Below, in pieces: positions 32,916 through 39,088 of a stretch of DNA of 39,088 nt (positions are counted from its first letter, which is position 1; the number at the start of each line of letters is the position of its first letter). The notes under the pieces were generated by a model, which was not told the origin of the DNA, did no database searches, and worked only from the letters and a program-made list of their open reading frames with translations. Source of the stretch: Muribaculaceae bacterium (GTDB lineage: Bacteria; Bacteroidota; Bacteroidia; Bacteroidales; Muribaculaceae); contig JAFTDD010000038.1 of the NCBI GenBank assembly GCA_017454355.1, forward strand, positions 1-39,088, given 5' to 3'. The position numbers and the translations under genes are program-made.

Positions 32916-35900
32916 TTATCGCACGATGACTTTGCGGCCGCCGGTGATGTAGATGCCGGCCGGCAGACCGTCGAGCGAGGAGCCCACGCAGCGGCCCTGC
33001 GTGTCAAAGACGCGGCCGTCGGCAGGCGACTCGGCTGCGGTGACATCGCGGATGCCGGTGACGACGTTGTCGATGCTAATCGACAGCCCCTCGCCGGCGA
33101 GGGACGCACCGCTTGATGAGGCGAAGTAGGCTCCCATGGCGGGGATTGTCTCGCTGCCGGCGGCCTGGGTGAAGTTGCCGCTACTGTCGATAAAGTAGTT
33201 GCCGGCGGTGGCTGTGGAGGCCGTGTTGGTGCCCACGAGCGAGTAGCTGCCATTGGTCACCGTGGCCGGACTGCTGGCCTCTACCCATTTGTTGTCGATT
33301 GACAGGCTCTCCACATCGGTGCTTGGGTTGAGCAGGTAGGGCGTGTTGGCCGTGAGACCCTCGGCGGTGCAGGTGGTGAACTCGGCAACGCCGGTGGCGC
33401 TGTTGGCACGGCGCGGCGCGCCCGAGCCGGCGTTGCTGTGCACGGTGCGCGTAGCGTCGGTGAACTTGGCCAACTTCACGTTGCTGCCGAAGTAGTATTC
33501 CAGCGCGGTTTGGTCGAGGTAGAACGGCAGGCACACCATGTTCCACTTGCCGCCCTCGAGGTGCAGTGTGGCGCGCACGTTGTAGTAGCCCGCCGTGTGG
33601 GTGGGAGCGACGGCGGACGCGGCGTTGAGCGTCAGCGTTGGCGGCCCGGCGATAGTGAGCACGTGCGTGACGCGGTTCCACGTGAGCGTGTAAGGGATGC
33701 CCGGCTGCAGGAAGTTGGCGTAGATGTTGCCCCACACGTCCTCGCCGCCGGAGGCAAGCAGCGTGTAACTGCCCTCGGCGCTCATGTTGGCGTTGTAACT
33801 ATAGGACTCAGTCCAGTTGGCGCTGATGATGCGGAACGACAGGCCGCCGTATTGGTCGAGGTTCTCGCTGGTGACGGTGAAGTTCTCGAGGGTGAACACG
33901 TCGCTGTTTTGGGTCGACTGGGTGAACGGTTTGTCAAACTCCCAGTTGCCGTAGGAGTAAAAATACCAGTTGTCGGTGTCCTCCACTTGTCGGGTATAAC
34001 TCCACGTGCCTTGAGTGAGGTCGACGTTGATGGTGTAGGTGCCGTAAGCGCCGAGCCAGAACTTCTGCTCGCCGGTGGTGGTGAGGCTCCAAAAGTCGGA
34101 GGTGTCGGTGCGGTACCACACGTCGTCATACTCGTCGACGACCTGGAACGTGAACCAGTCAACGCTCGAGGTGAGCGTGCCGCTGTACACGCCGTCGGTG
34201 GTGGCGGTGAGGTAGCCGAGAATGTTCTCGCCGGCCTCGTCGTAGATGGTGAGCGCGTCGGGATACTGCGAGGCGCTGCTCTTGAACGGGTCGAGCACCT
34301 GCGAGGGCTTGCCGGTGCTGGTGAAGCCACCCATGTTGTAGGCGTTCCACCCCACAGTGTTGTAGTAGGCCGGTTTCCAGTTGCCGTACACTTCCGGCTC
34401 CCAGTAGAAGATGCCCTTGCAGGCGCTCACGTCGGCCACGCGGTCAAAGAAGTCTTCCATCACCTGCTTGGCCAGCGCGGGCGCGGAGGAGTCGAAGCCG
34501 GTCTCGACCACCATCACGTCTTTGCCAAACGTTGTTGCAAGCGTCGAGATGTTGCTCACGGCGTTGCGGTTGCTGGCCACGCCGCTGGATGTGCTGTTCC
34601 AGTCGCTGTAGTCGGGGTAATGCGACAGGCCAATCATGTCAAACTTGCCGCCGGCGTTTTGGAAACCGCTATAGAATGTGTTGCTCGACGACGCGTCCCA
34701 TGCGTTGTGCATGTGCACGATGACGATGGCGTTGGGGAAGACGGCTTTGACGGCATCATAGCCGGCATTGCTCAAGGTGACGTAGTTGGAGAAGTCGTTG
34801 TTATAGACCCTTCCCACGTTCCACACCATGCCGTAGCGTGTCTCGTTGCCCACCTGCACCCACTTGGGGGTGACGCCGGCCGTCTGCAGGGCGGTGAGGA
34901 CGTCGGTGGTGTGCTCGGCGACTTTCTCGGCGGCCTTGGCGGCGGTGTTGGCGCTGGTCCAGTCAACGGGCTTTGTTTGGGTGACGGGGTCGGCGAAAAT
35001 ATCGCTGTAGTGGAAGTCAATCATCACGTCAAGGCCTTGTGCGGCGGCGCGCACGGCTTTTGCTACTACGTCGGCCTTGTCGCACCAAGCGCCGTAGCCG
35101 TAACTGCTCGGGTTGACCCACACCCTGAGGCGGATAGCCGTCATGCCGATTTCTTTCATCAGGGCGAAAATGTCGGTCTCTACGCCCTGCGCGTTATAGA
35201 ACTTCTTGCCGTCGGCCTCCATCTCGGTACACCAACTGATGTCCGCTCCGCGCACAAACGAACTGCTCACCGAGCTGCCCCCGCCGCTGCCGTTGGCGGT
35301 GATCTCCAGGGTGCGGTTGGCGCGGTTCCACGTGAGCGTGTAGCTGTCGCCCTCGGTCATCGCGTTGCAGTAGGCGTTGGTGTTGTCGGTAAACTGTGCC
35401 ATCTGATAGGCGGTGCCCAACTCAGAGAGGTTGCCGCCGGGGCAGTTGTACTTTGTGGTCCACGAGGCGCTCACCAGGGCGAATGAGAAGCCGTTCCACT
35501 CATCGAGTGTGGGGGCGGTGAACTCGAGGGTGAACACGTCGCTGTCCGCCTGGCTCTGCGTGAACTGATAGGTGGACGAGAGAGACCAAGAGGAGAAGTC
35601 GCCGGCGAGGTACCAGTAGTCGATGCTCGAGTCGTCGATGTCGCTGCTGCTGCCCGACGGTGTGTCAAAGCGGATGGTGAGCGCGCTGAGGTTCACCGTC
35701 ACGTCGTAGGTGCCGATGGGTATCGATGCCCAGCCGTTGCATTGTCCGGTGTTGGCGATTGAGAAATCTTGGTCGGCGGCCGAAACAGCCTGTGACCAGC
35801 CGTACTGTGTGCCCCAACTGCTATTGCGCACTCCGAAGTTGAAGCCTACGGCGGTGACGCTGTAGCCGCTGATGGTGTACACGTTGGCGGTGCCGCTCTC

Positions 35901-36050
35901 AACAAACTGGGTTGACGACTGCGTGGCCCAATTGTCATAGGTCACGGTGAGGTACCAGTCGACCGGGTCGCCCGCAGCGCCATGCGCGGCGAGGATGCCG
36001 AGCATGGCTGCCAGGGCGACTAGTATGTGTTTTAATCTGGATGTAGTCAT
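32916..36050 (-). CDS. Large multidomain GH53 endo-galactanase with SusE/F-like modules and a T9SS-like tail
   Basis: 1044 residues with a signal peptide (1-26). Two N-terminal modules (about 28-130 and 143-255) have the SusE/SusF-like pattern (YWYLAGDFSSWSLSS, DSDVFTLEFTAP, YTLTWNRANRTLEIT). The GH53 catalytic domain is at about 265-590 (IRLRVWVNP; acid/base Glu403 in VQVGNET; nucleophile Glu516 in MVVETG). A Bacteroidota-type linker domain follows, then another SusE/F-like module (WYFYSYGNWEFD, YTLTWNRVTHVLTIAG), a beta-rich region, and a C-terminal end VFDTQGRCVGSSLDGLPAGI like type A sorting tails. It should cut beta-1,4-galactan at the cell surface, the modules holding the glycan. No SusC/D pair is adjacent. 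It has its own promoter. Confidence 0.93.
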   Translation of the reverse strand: MTTSRLKHILVALAAMLGILAAHGAAGDPVDWYLTVTYDNWATQSSTQFVESGTANVYTISGYSVTAVGFNFGVRNSSWGTQYGWSQAVSAADQDFSIANTGQCNGWASIPIGTYDVTVNLSALTIRFDTPSGSSSDIDDSSIDYWYLAGDFSSWSLSSTYQFTQSQADSDVFTLEFTAPTLDEWNGFSFALVSASWTTKYNCPGGNLSELGTAYQMAQFTDNTNAYCNAMTEGDSYTLTWNRANRTLEITANGSGGGSSVSSSFVRGADISWCTEMEADGKKFYNAQGVETDIFALMKEIGMTAIRLRVWVNPSSYGYGAWCDKADVVAKAVRAAAQGLDVMIDFHYSDIFADPVTQTKPVDWTSANTAAKAAEKVAEHTTDVLTALQTAGVTPKWVQVGNETRYGMVWNVGRVYNNDFSNYVTLSNAGYDAVKAVFPNAIVIVHMHNAWDASSSNTFYSGFQNAGGKFDMIGLSHYPDYSDWNSTSSGVASNRNAVSNISTLATTFGKDVMVVETGFDSSAPALAKQVMEDFFDRVADVSACKGIFYWEPEVYGNWKPAYYNTVGWNAYNMGGFTSTGKPSQVLDPFKSSASQYPDALTIYDEAGENILGYLTATTDGVYSGTLTSSVDWFTFQVVDEYDDVWYRTDTSDFWSLTTTGEQKFWLGAYGTYTINVDLTQGTWSYTRQVEDTDNWYFYSYGNWEFDKPFTQSTQNSDVFTLENFTVTSENLDQYGGLSFRIISANWTESYSYNANMSAEGSYTLLASGGEDVWGNIYANFLQPGIPYTLTWNRVTHVLTIAGPPTLTLNAASAVAPTHTAGYYNVRATLHLEGGKWNMVCLPFYLDQTALEYYFGSNVKLAKFTDATRTVHSNAGSGAPRRANSATGVAEFTTCTAEGLTANTPYLLNPSTDVESLSIDNKWVEASSPATVTNGSYSLVGTNTASTATAGNYFIDSSGNFTQAAGSETIPAMGAYFASSSGASLAGEGLSISIDNVVTGIRDVTAAESPADGRVFDTQGRCVGSSLDGLPAGIYITGGRKVIVR

Positions 36051-36085
36051 AGTCTGAAAAAGTTAAGGATTAATATTTTCGATTG

Positions 36086-36116
36086 CAAATATATTACATA
36101 TTTACTGTTTTTGCAA
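36086..36116 (-). promoter_or_regulatory. Promoter of the large GH53 gene
   Basis: Minus-strand TTG at 36116-36114, a 20-nt gap, TATATTTG at 36093-36086. The ATG at 36050 follows 35 bp later. Confidence 0.6.
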
Positions 36117-36185
36117 TTTTATTCAATAAAATCGCACTTTTTTCGTACAAAAAACACATGCCTGTCATTTCCGGTGACCCCACCC

Positions 36186-36238
36186 GGGGACGGTTCTTCT
36201 ATTTCACAGCTTGCTGCTGAAACAGAAGAACCGTCCCC
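36186..36238 (-). repeat. 53-bp hairpin repeat, copy C, inverted
   Basis: Same length and stem as the other copies, but the loop is in the opposite orientation (CAGCTTGCTGC). It lies 38 bp after the stop of the HD-domain gene (36277), still at a 3' end. Confidence 0.85.
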
Positions 36239-36276
36239 GCGAGCGGCATTCTGCGAACCGTCTTCGTATTTCATGA

Positions 36277-36900
36277 CTAACGACTAATATTCACATCGGT
36301 GTTCTCGAGGATTTTGGCGGCGAGCGTGTCAGCGATCTGGATGACGGTGACCAGCGGGAAGCGGTTGCCGGCCTCGCGGATGCTCGCCGTCATCTCGCTG
36401 CTCTGGAAGGGGATATCCCAGCCGCCCATGTGCCACCGGATGGCGAGCACCTCGTCGTCGGTCATCTCAAGGCCGCTTTGCAGCAGCATGATGGCGCTCT
36501 TCTCGCCGTGTCCGGCAGGGAAGGCGCTGTAGTCGATGTTGTAGGTCTCGCGGCTCTCCCATTGGCCGGTGGCCGGATTGCGCTCGCTGCGCGTGGCCTT
36601 GCGGTAGATATTGCTCTTGCACACGTCGTGTAGCAGTGCGGCGATGGCCAGGCTCTCGTCAGTAAGTTTCGCCGCCAGTTGTGGCCGTTCGGCAACAATC
36701 AGATCACGCACCTTGACGGCCATGTCGTACACGTTGAGCGAGTGCTCCAGCAGTCCGCCGGCGTAGTTGTGGTGGTTATTTTTCGACGCCGGCGCCTCAA
36801 AGAAGCCCAACGCCTCCAAGTCCTCGATCACATAGTCGATGTTCTCGCGCCCGGTGGCGCGCAGCAGTTCGACAAACCGCTCTTTCAGTTTTTGATTCAT
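36277..36900 (-). CDS. HD-domain phosphohydrolase
   Basis: 207 residues, no signal peptide. HD metal ligands: His53 in GGLLEHSLNVYDMA, HD in AALLHDVCKSN (about 91-92), then PAGHGEKSAIMLLQ, RWHMGGWD and the distal Asp in VIQIADTLAAKILE. This is the pattern of YhaM-like and related HD hydrolases that cleave phosphodiester or phosphomonoester bonds in nucleotides or RNA; the substrate is not evident. Downstream is 53-bp hairpin copy C. I see no clear promoter in its upstream repeat region. Confidence 0.88.
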   Translation of the reverse strand: MNQKLKERFVELLRATGRENIDYVIEDLEALGFFEAPASKNNHHNYAGGLLEHSLNVYDMAVKVRDLIVAERPQLAAKLTDESLAIAALLHDVCKSNIYRKATRSERNPATGQWESRETYNIDYSAFPAGHGEKSAIMLLQSGLEMTDDEVLAIRWHMGGWDIPFQSSEMTASIREAGNRFPLVTVIQIADTLAAKILENTDVNISR

Positions 36901-36917
36901 TTATTATTTATTTTTTA

Positions 36918-36993
36918 GGCCACGCCGTCGCGTGGGAAATCTTTCAAAGAAATTATACAGACGGCCACGCTATCGCGTGGGAAATTTTACAAA
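36918..36993 (+). repeat. Two 31-bp direct repeats upstream of the HD gene
   Basis: 36918-36948 and 36963-36993 share GGCCACGC, TCGCGTGGGAAAT and CAAA with a few changes; each contains a CCACGC/GCGTGG dyad. A related GGAAATCTTTCAAA lies at 31931-31944. Confidence 0.65.
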
Positions 36994-37134
36994 ATCTTAC
37001 GATGCGAGTCCCGTTAGGGGCGGTAAGGATTTAGGCAGGGGTGAGCGCAGCGAACCCCTGCAAGCTGGCCAACACGATTAAGCCCCGTTAGGGGTGGCAG
37101 AACCGTTAACGCAGCGCGGTGACGGTTCGGAAAT
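36994..37134. other. Repeat-dense intergenic stretch without a gene
   Basis: It contains two copies of CCCGTTAGGGG (near 37010 and 37083), the hairpin GCAGGGGT/ACCCCTGC (37037-37063) and a GAACCGT/ACGGTTC pair (37100-37127) resembling the outer part of the 53-bp hairpin surroundings. I find no coding frame. Confidence 0.5.
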
Positions 37135-37159
37135 TGTAGGGCCTGGCCTTGGCCTGGCC
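37135..37159 (+). repeat. TGTAG hairpin, copy with a GGCCTGGCC stem
   Basis: TGTAG, then GGCCTGGCC, TT, GGCCTGGCC (one central T-T mismatch). Six bases later the 53-bp hairpin copy D starts. Close copies are at 26494-26518 (minus) and 38795-38819. Confidence 0.75.
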
Positions 37160-37165
37160 GCTCGT

Positions 37166-37218
37166 GGGGACGGTTCTTCTGTTTCAGCAGCAAGCTGTGA
37201 AACAGAAGAACCGTCCCC
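37166..37218 (+). repeat. 53-bp hairpin repeat, copy D
   Basis: Identical to copy B. It ends 5 bp from the stop codon of the TonB-C gene at 37224, the closest of the four copies. Confidence 0.88.
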
Positions 37219-37223
37219 GTGTC

Positions 37224-37634
37224 TCACAACTTGAAGTTGACCGGCAGTGTGTAGCGCACTCGGATGGGCTCCTCGGTTTGAGCATCGCGTGCCGGCTTGA
37301 AGCGCGGCATGCTCCGGCACACGCGCACGGCCTCGGCGTCGAGGTCCGGGTCGGCCGACCGAAGCACTTTCACATCGCCGATGCTGCCGTCTTTCTCGAC
37401 GATAAACTCGAGTATCACGCGACCCTGGACGCCTTCCTTCTCGCAGCGTTCAGGGTACTGCAGGTTCTCGCTCAAGAACGTCATCAGTCCGTCCATTCCG
37501 CCAGGGAAGGCGCTGTAGATGTCCACGCTGGCGTAGGGCACCGTCTCATCAAACGCTTGCGTCTCCTGGGCAAGCACCCACGCCGGCATTATCGCCATAA
37601 CCAAGGCCACGATAATCTTAACAATTGCTTTCAT
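37224..37634 (-). CDS. Secreted stand-alone TonB C-terminal domain protein
   Basis: 136 residues with a signal peptide (1-22, ending VLAQ) and no proline-rich spacer. The TonB-C fold is at about 50-136: LQYPERCEKEGVQGRVILEF, VEKDGSIGDVKVLRSADPDL, EAVRVCRSMPRFKPA, and a final RVRYTLPVNF. Canonical TonB also needs an N-terminal anchor and a long rigid linker, both missing here, so this is probably not an energy transducer by itself. Bacteroidota encode many such proteins of unclear role. The 53-bp hairpin follows the stop. Confidence 0.85.
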   Translation of the reverse strand: MKAIVKIIVALVMAIMPAWVLAQETQAFDETVPYASVDIYSAFPGGMDGLMTFLSENLQYPERCEKEGVQGRVILEFIVEKDGSIGDVKVLRSADPDLDAEAVRVCRSMPRFKPARDAQTEEPIRVRYTLPVNFKL

Positions 37635-37661
37635 AGTGATGAGCTATTAAATTGGATTAAC

Positions 37662-37884
37662 CTAAAATCCGCAACTCGTTGTTTGCCTGTCCAAAATAAA
37701 AAAATCTTTCTCGTAAAATATTGCATCCCGTGAATTTCCGTGAACTTTCGTGAAATATTTTTATGATGAAAAACAGTGAATAATCTCAATTTTGAAACAT
37801 AAAAGTATTCACGGGAATTCACGTTAATTCACGGGAGATATAAAGATAAAAATAGACGTAAATAGACGCGAAACGCGGAATTCA
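37662..37884. repeat. AT-rich dispersed element, copy 4
   Basis: Left end CTAAAATCCGCAAC, right end complement of CTGAATTCCGCG. The interior has TTTCGTGAA and ATTCACG units plus AATAGACGTAAATAGACG, also present in copy 3. The TGA stop codon of the next gene (37882-37884) lies within the right end of the element. Confidence 0.6.
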
Positions 37885-38547
37885 GAAACTATTCAGTGGC
37901 GCGTCGGGGTCATAGCCACCCTTGACGGTGCCGTCACTAAGGTAGTCGATGCGCTGCGACAGGCTGCCGTCCGGCTTTAAAGTCGAGATGCTGTATTCGC
38001 TCTCGATGCCACACGTTTCGTTGATCTCCAGTTGGCGGTCGACAAGGCGGCGCGTCAGTTCGTTTAGTCTGACGTCAATGTCGCCGCGCGGACTCTCGTG
38101 TTCGCAAGCGATGCATATCTCGGCGCCTGACTGCAATGTGGCGTGAAACATCCAGCAGTTCTGGTCGTCTTTCCACTTATCAAACTCGGCGAATGTTTCC
38201 AGCGACCACCGCTTGCCGCGCAAGGCCGCGGTGATGCTGTCCAGCGCGGCCCGGCCATCAACGTTGTAGATATGGGTGCCTTCGCGCGTACCCAACTTGC
38301 TGTAGTAAAACACGATACGTCCGTTGTTCTTCTGCCACTCGCACGCCTCAAAGAGCATCTTCCCGTCCACGACCTCGCGGCTCTCGTAGCGGAACGACAC
38401 AACGCTGTCGCTATCGGTAACCTCGGCATTCTCCCGCGGCTCACCAATCTCCACGGGATTTTCTATCGGCTTAGACGGCGACTTGGCGCACGCCCACGCT
38501 CCGGCGAGCAACGCCGCCACCACAATAATAAAAATCAAACTTTTCAT
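37882..38547 (-). CDS. Lipoprotein of unknown function
   Basis: 221 residues. Signal peptide with the lipobox AGAWAC (Cys20), so lipid-anchored. The mature protein is a mixed alpha/beta domain with the pattern FRYESREVVDGKMLFEACEW, VFYYSKLGTREGTHIYNVDG and Cys pairs (Cys68, Cys130, Cys145-148 region) but no family I recognise. The stop codon is inside the end of an AT-rich element, so the C terminus may have been altered by its insertion. Clear promoter upstream. Confidence 0.8.
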   Translation of the reverse strand: MKSLIFIIVVAALLAGAWACAKSPSKPIENPVEIGEPRENAEVTDSDSVVSFRYESREVVDGKMLFEACEWQKNNGRIVFYYSKLGTREGTHIYNVDGRAALDSITAALRGKRWSLETFAEFDKWKDDQNCWMFHATLQSGAEICIACEHESPRGDIDVRLNELTRRLVDRQLEINETCGIESEYSISTLKPDGSLSQRIDYLSDGTVKGGYDPDAPLNSF

Positions 38548-38576
38548 CTCTTAATTCATTAAATAATTCAGCCCTG

Positions 38577-38606
38577 CAAAGTTATAAAATATCTTAAAAG
38601 AACAAA
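38577..38606 (-). promoter_or_regulatory. Promoter of the 37882-38547 lipoprotein gene
   Basis: Minus-strand TTTG at 38606-38603, an 18-nt gap, TAACTTTG at 38584-38577; ATG 29 bp further at 38547. Confidence 0.6.
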
Positions 38607-38744
38607 ACATTATCTCATGTAAAAATCGTTAAACTTCACGTAAAATAGTTATTTACGAGATTTTACGATAATTTTTACGGATTTTACGTGAAATAATTAA
38701 TTTCTGAGGTTAGCAAAATATTAATCAAATTTGCGGATTTAAGG
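38607..38744. repeat. AT-rich dispersed element, copy 5, left end unclear
   Basis: CGTAAA/TTTACG units as in the other copies and a right end TTGCGGATTTAAGG (38731-38744). The left terminal repeat is not found, so it is truncated or diverged next to the lipoprotein promoter. Confidence 0.5.
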
Positions 38745-38794
38745 ATTTATAAATTGTTGATTATTTCGTGGTGACGCAATTTGTTGTGTCTATT

Positions 38795-38819
38795 GTAGGG
38801 CCTGGCCTTGACCTGGCCG
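38795..38819 (+). repeat. TGTAG hairpin, further GGCC-stem copy
   Basis: Differs from 37135-37159 at one stem position (GACCTGGCC in place of GGCCTGGCC). Confidence 0.7.
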
Positions 38820-38865
38820 CTGAACTGTGGCGTGGCCAACTTGCATTTGCCCACGGGACAGAAAA

Positions 38866-38954
38866 TTAGAATGGCAAGTCATAACCTATGTCATCATCTC
38901 CATTGCTGCTGATGCCATCATCTGTTAAGAGATGGGTATAGTCAGGCACACTAG
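38866..38954 (-). pseudogene. Truncated coding tail with an SSB-like acidic end
   Basis: The minus-strand frame ends in DDGISSNGDDDIGYDLPF and TAA (38868-38866). The acidic tip ending in DLPF is like the protein-binding tail of single-stranded DNA-binding proteins. The frame opens only about 34 codons upstream and lacks the OB fold. The likely break is near 38955, where a putative insertion-sequence end starts. Too short for a firm family call. Confidence 0.3.
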
Positions 38955-39088
38955 TGTCCACGAAAAAACGTTAACAATTCTCTGAAACCCTTATTAGCAG
39001 TGTAATTCCCAATAATAATTCGACTCCCTACTTTTGAAATGAGTACCTTTGCGCCAAACTTACAGATTGAAAGCAAAGAGACTCATGA
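38955..39088 (+). mobile_element. Possible left end of an insertion sequence with its promoter and start codon
   Basis: The sequence from TGTCCACGAAAAAACG rightward is unlike the surrounding repeats. It holds TACTTTTG and TACCTTTG (39048-39055 area), both matching the -7 element, then AAAGAG and an ATG at 39085-39087 directed out of the window. A cut reading frame to the left and a promoter with a start codon about 130 bp in are what an IS end would show. No transposase is visible within the window, so this is inference. Confidence 0.3.

Noticed and set aside
33438-35486. 682-codon plus-strand open frame opposite the large GH53 gene
   Set aside because: Antisense shadow in GC-rich DNA; Val/His/Gly-rich composition, no domain, and the minus strand has a complete multidomain enzyme.

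Overview
The window looks like chromosomal DNA of a Bacteroidota member, most likely order Bacteroidales (a Muribaculaceae- or Prevotella-like gut organism). The evidence is Bacteroidota-type promoters (TTG/TTTG, about 18-23 nt, then TAnnTTTG) in front of many genes, an ECF sigma operon, two GH53 galactanases (one with SusE/F-like modules and a T9SS-like tail), lipoproteins and FadL-like barrels, and a CRISPR array with 47-bp repeats of the type II-C style. Coding DNA is GC-rich while intergenic DNA is very AT-rich. The taxonomic call is inference; there is no rRNA in the window.

Layout. 1-2761: a CRISPR array entered in mid-array (36 repeats, 35 complete spacers, one partial spacer at the left edge), with a hairpin at 2867-2899; no cas gene lies to its right. 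2984-9234 (minus): a compact six-gene membrane/ATPase cluster in the transcription order SpoIIM-family, membrane protein, DUF4129, DUF4350, MoxR ATPase, DUF58, with a divergent RDD gene at 9390-10130. 10183-11199: a GH53 galactanase. 11573-13056 (minus): ECF sigma factor, short membrane protein in the anti-sigma position, LTxxQ/Spy-like periplasmic protein. 13164-16349: a lipoprotein, tRNA-Val(CAC), a SpoU/TrmH methyltransferase and a META-domain protein. 16431-18563 (plus): a large TPR protein. 18723-23102 (minus): a RelA/SpoT homologue whose HD site is degenerate, and a PIF1-like helicase with a TPR-like tail. 23361-26253: a FadL-like barrel and a Gly/Ser/Tyr/His-rich secreted protein. 26568-29300: an M13 peptidase directly behind a HigBA toxin-antitoxin pair. 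29392-31299: an ABC-F ATPase. 31591-31875: a decapitated T9SS-like gene tail. 32148-38547 (minus): a small secreted protein, a 1044-residue GH53 enzyme, an HD hydrolase, a TonB-C protein and a lipoprotein. The right edge appears to hold the start of an insertion sequence that cuts an SSB-like tail.

The most unusual content lies between the genes. Four repeat families recur: (i) a 25-bp hairpin with constant TGTAG plus a 9-bp/TT/9-bp stem-loop whose stem sequence differs between copies while pairing is largely kept; (ii) a 53-bp hairpin found 6-39 bp after the stop codon of four different minus-strand genes; (iii) 200-260-bp AT-rich elements with ends like CTAAAATCCGCAAC and interiors made of degenerate TTTACG/CGTAAA units; (iv) 7-bp GTAGCAT tandem arrays facing each other. 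In the CRISPR array every repeat carries an apparent -33/-7 promoter, and three spacer pairs are diverged versions of one another whose differences look like codon-constrained phage variation.
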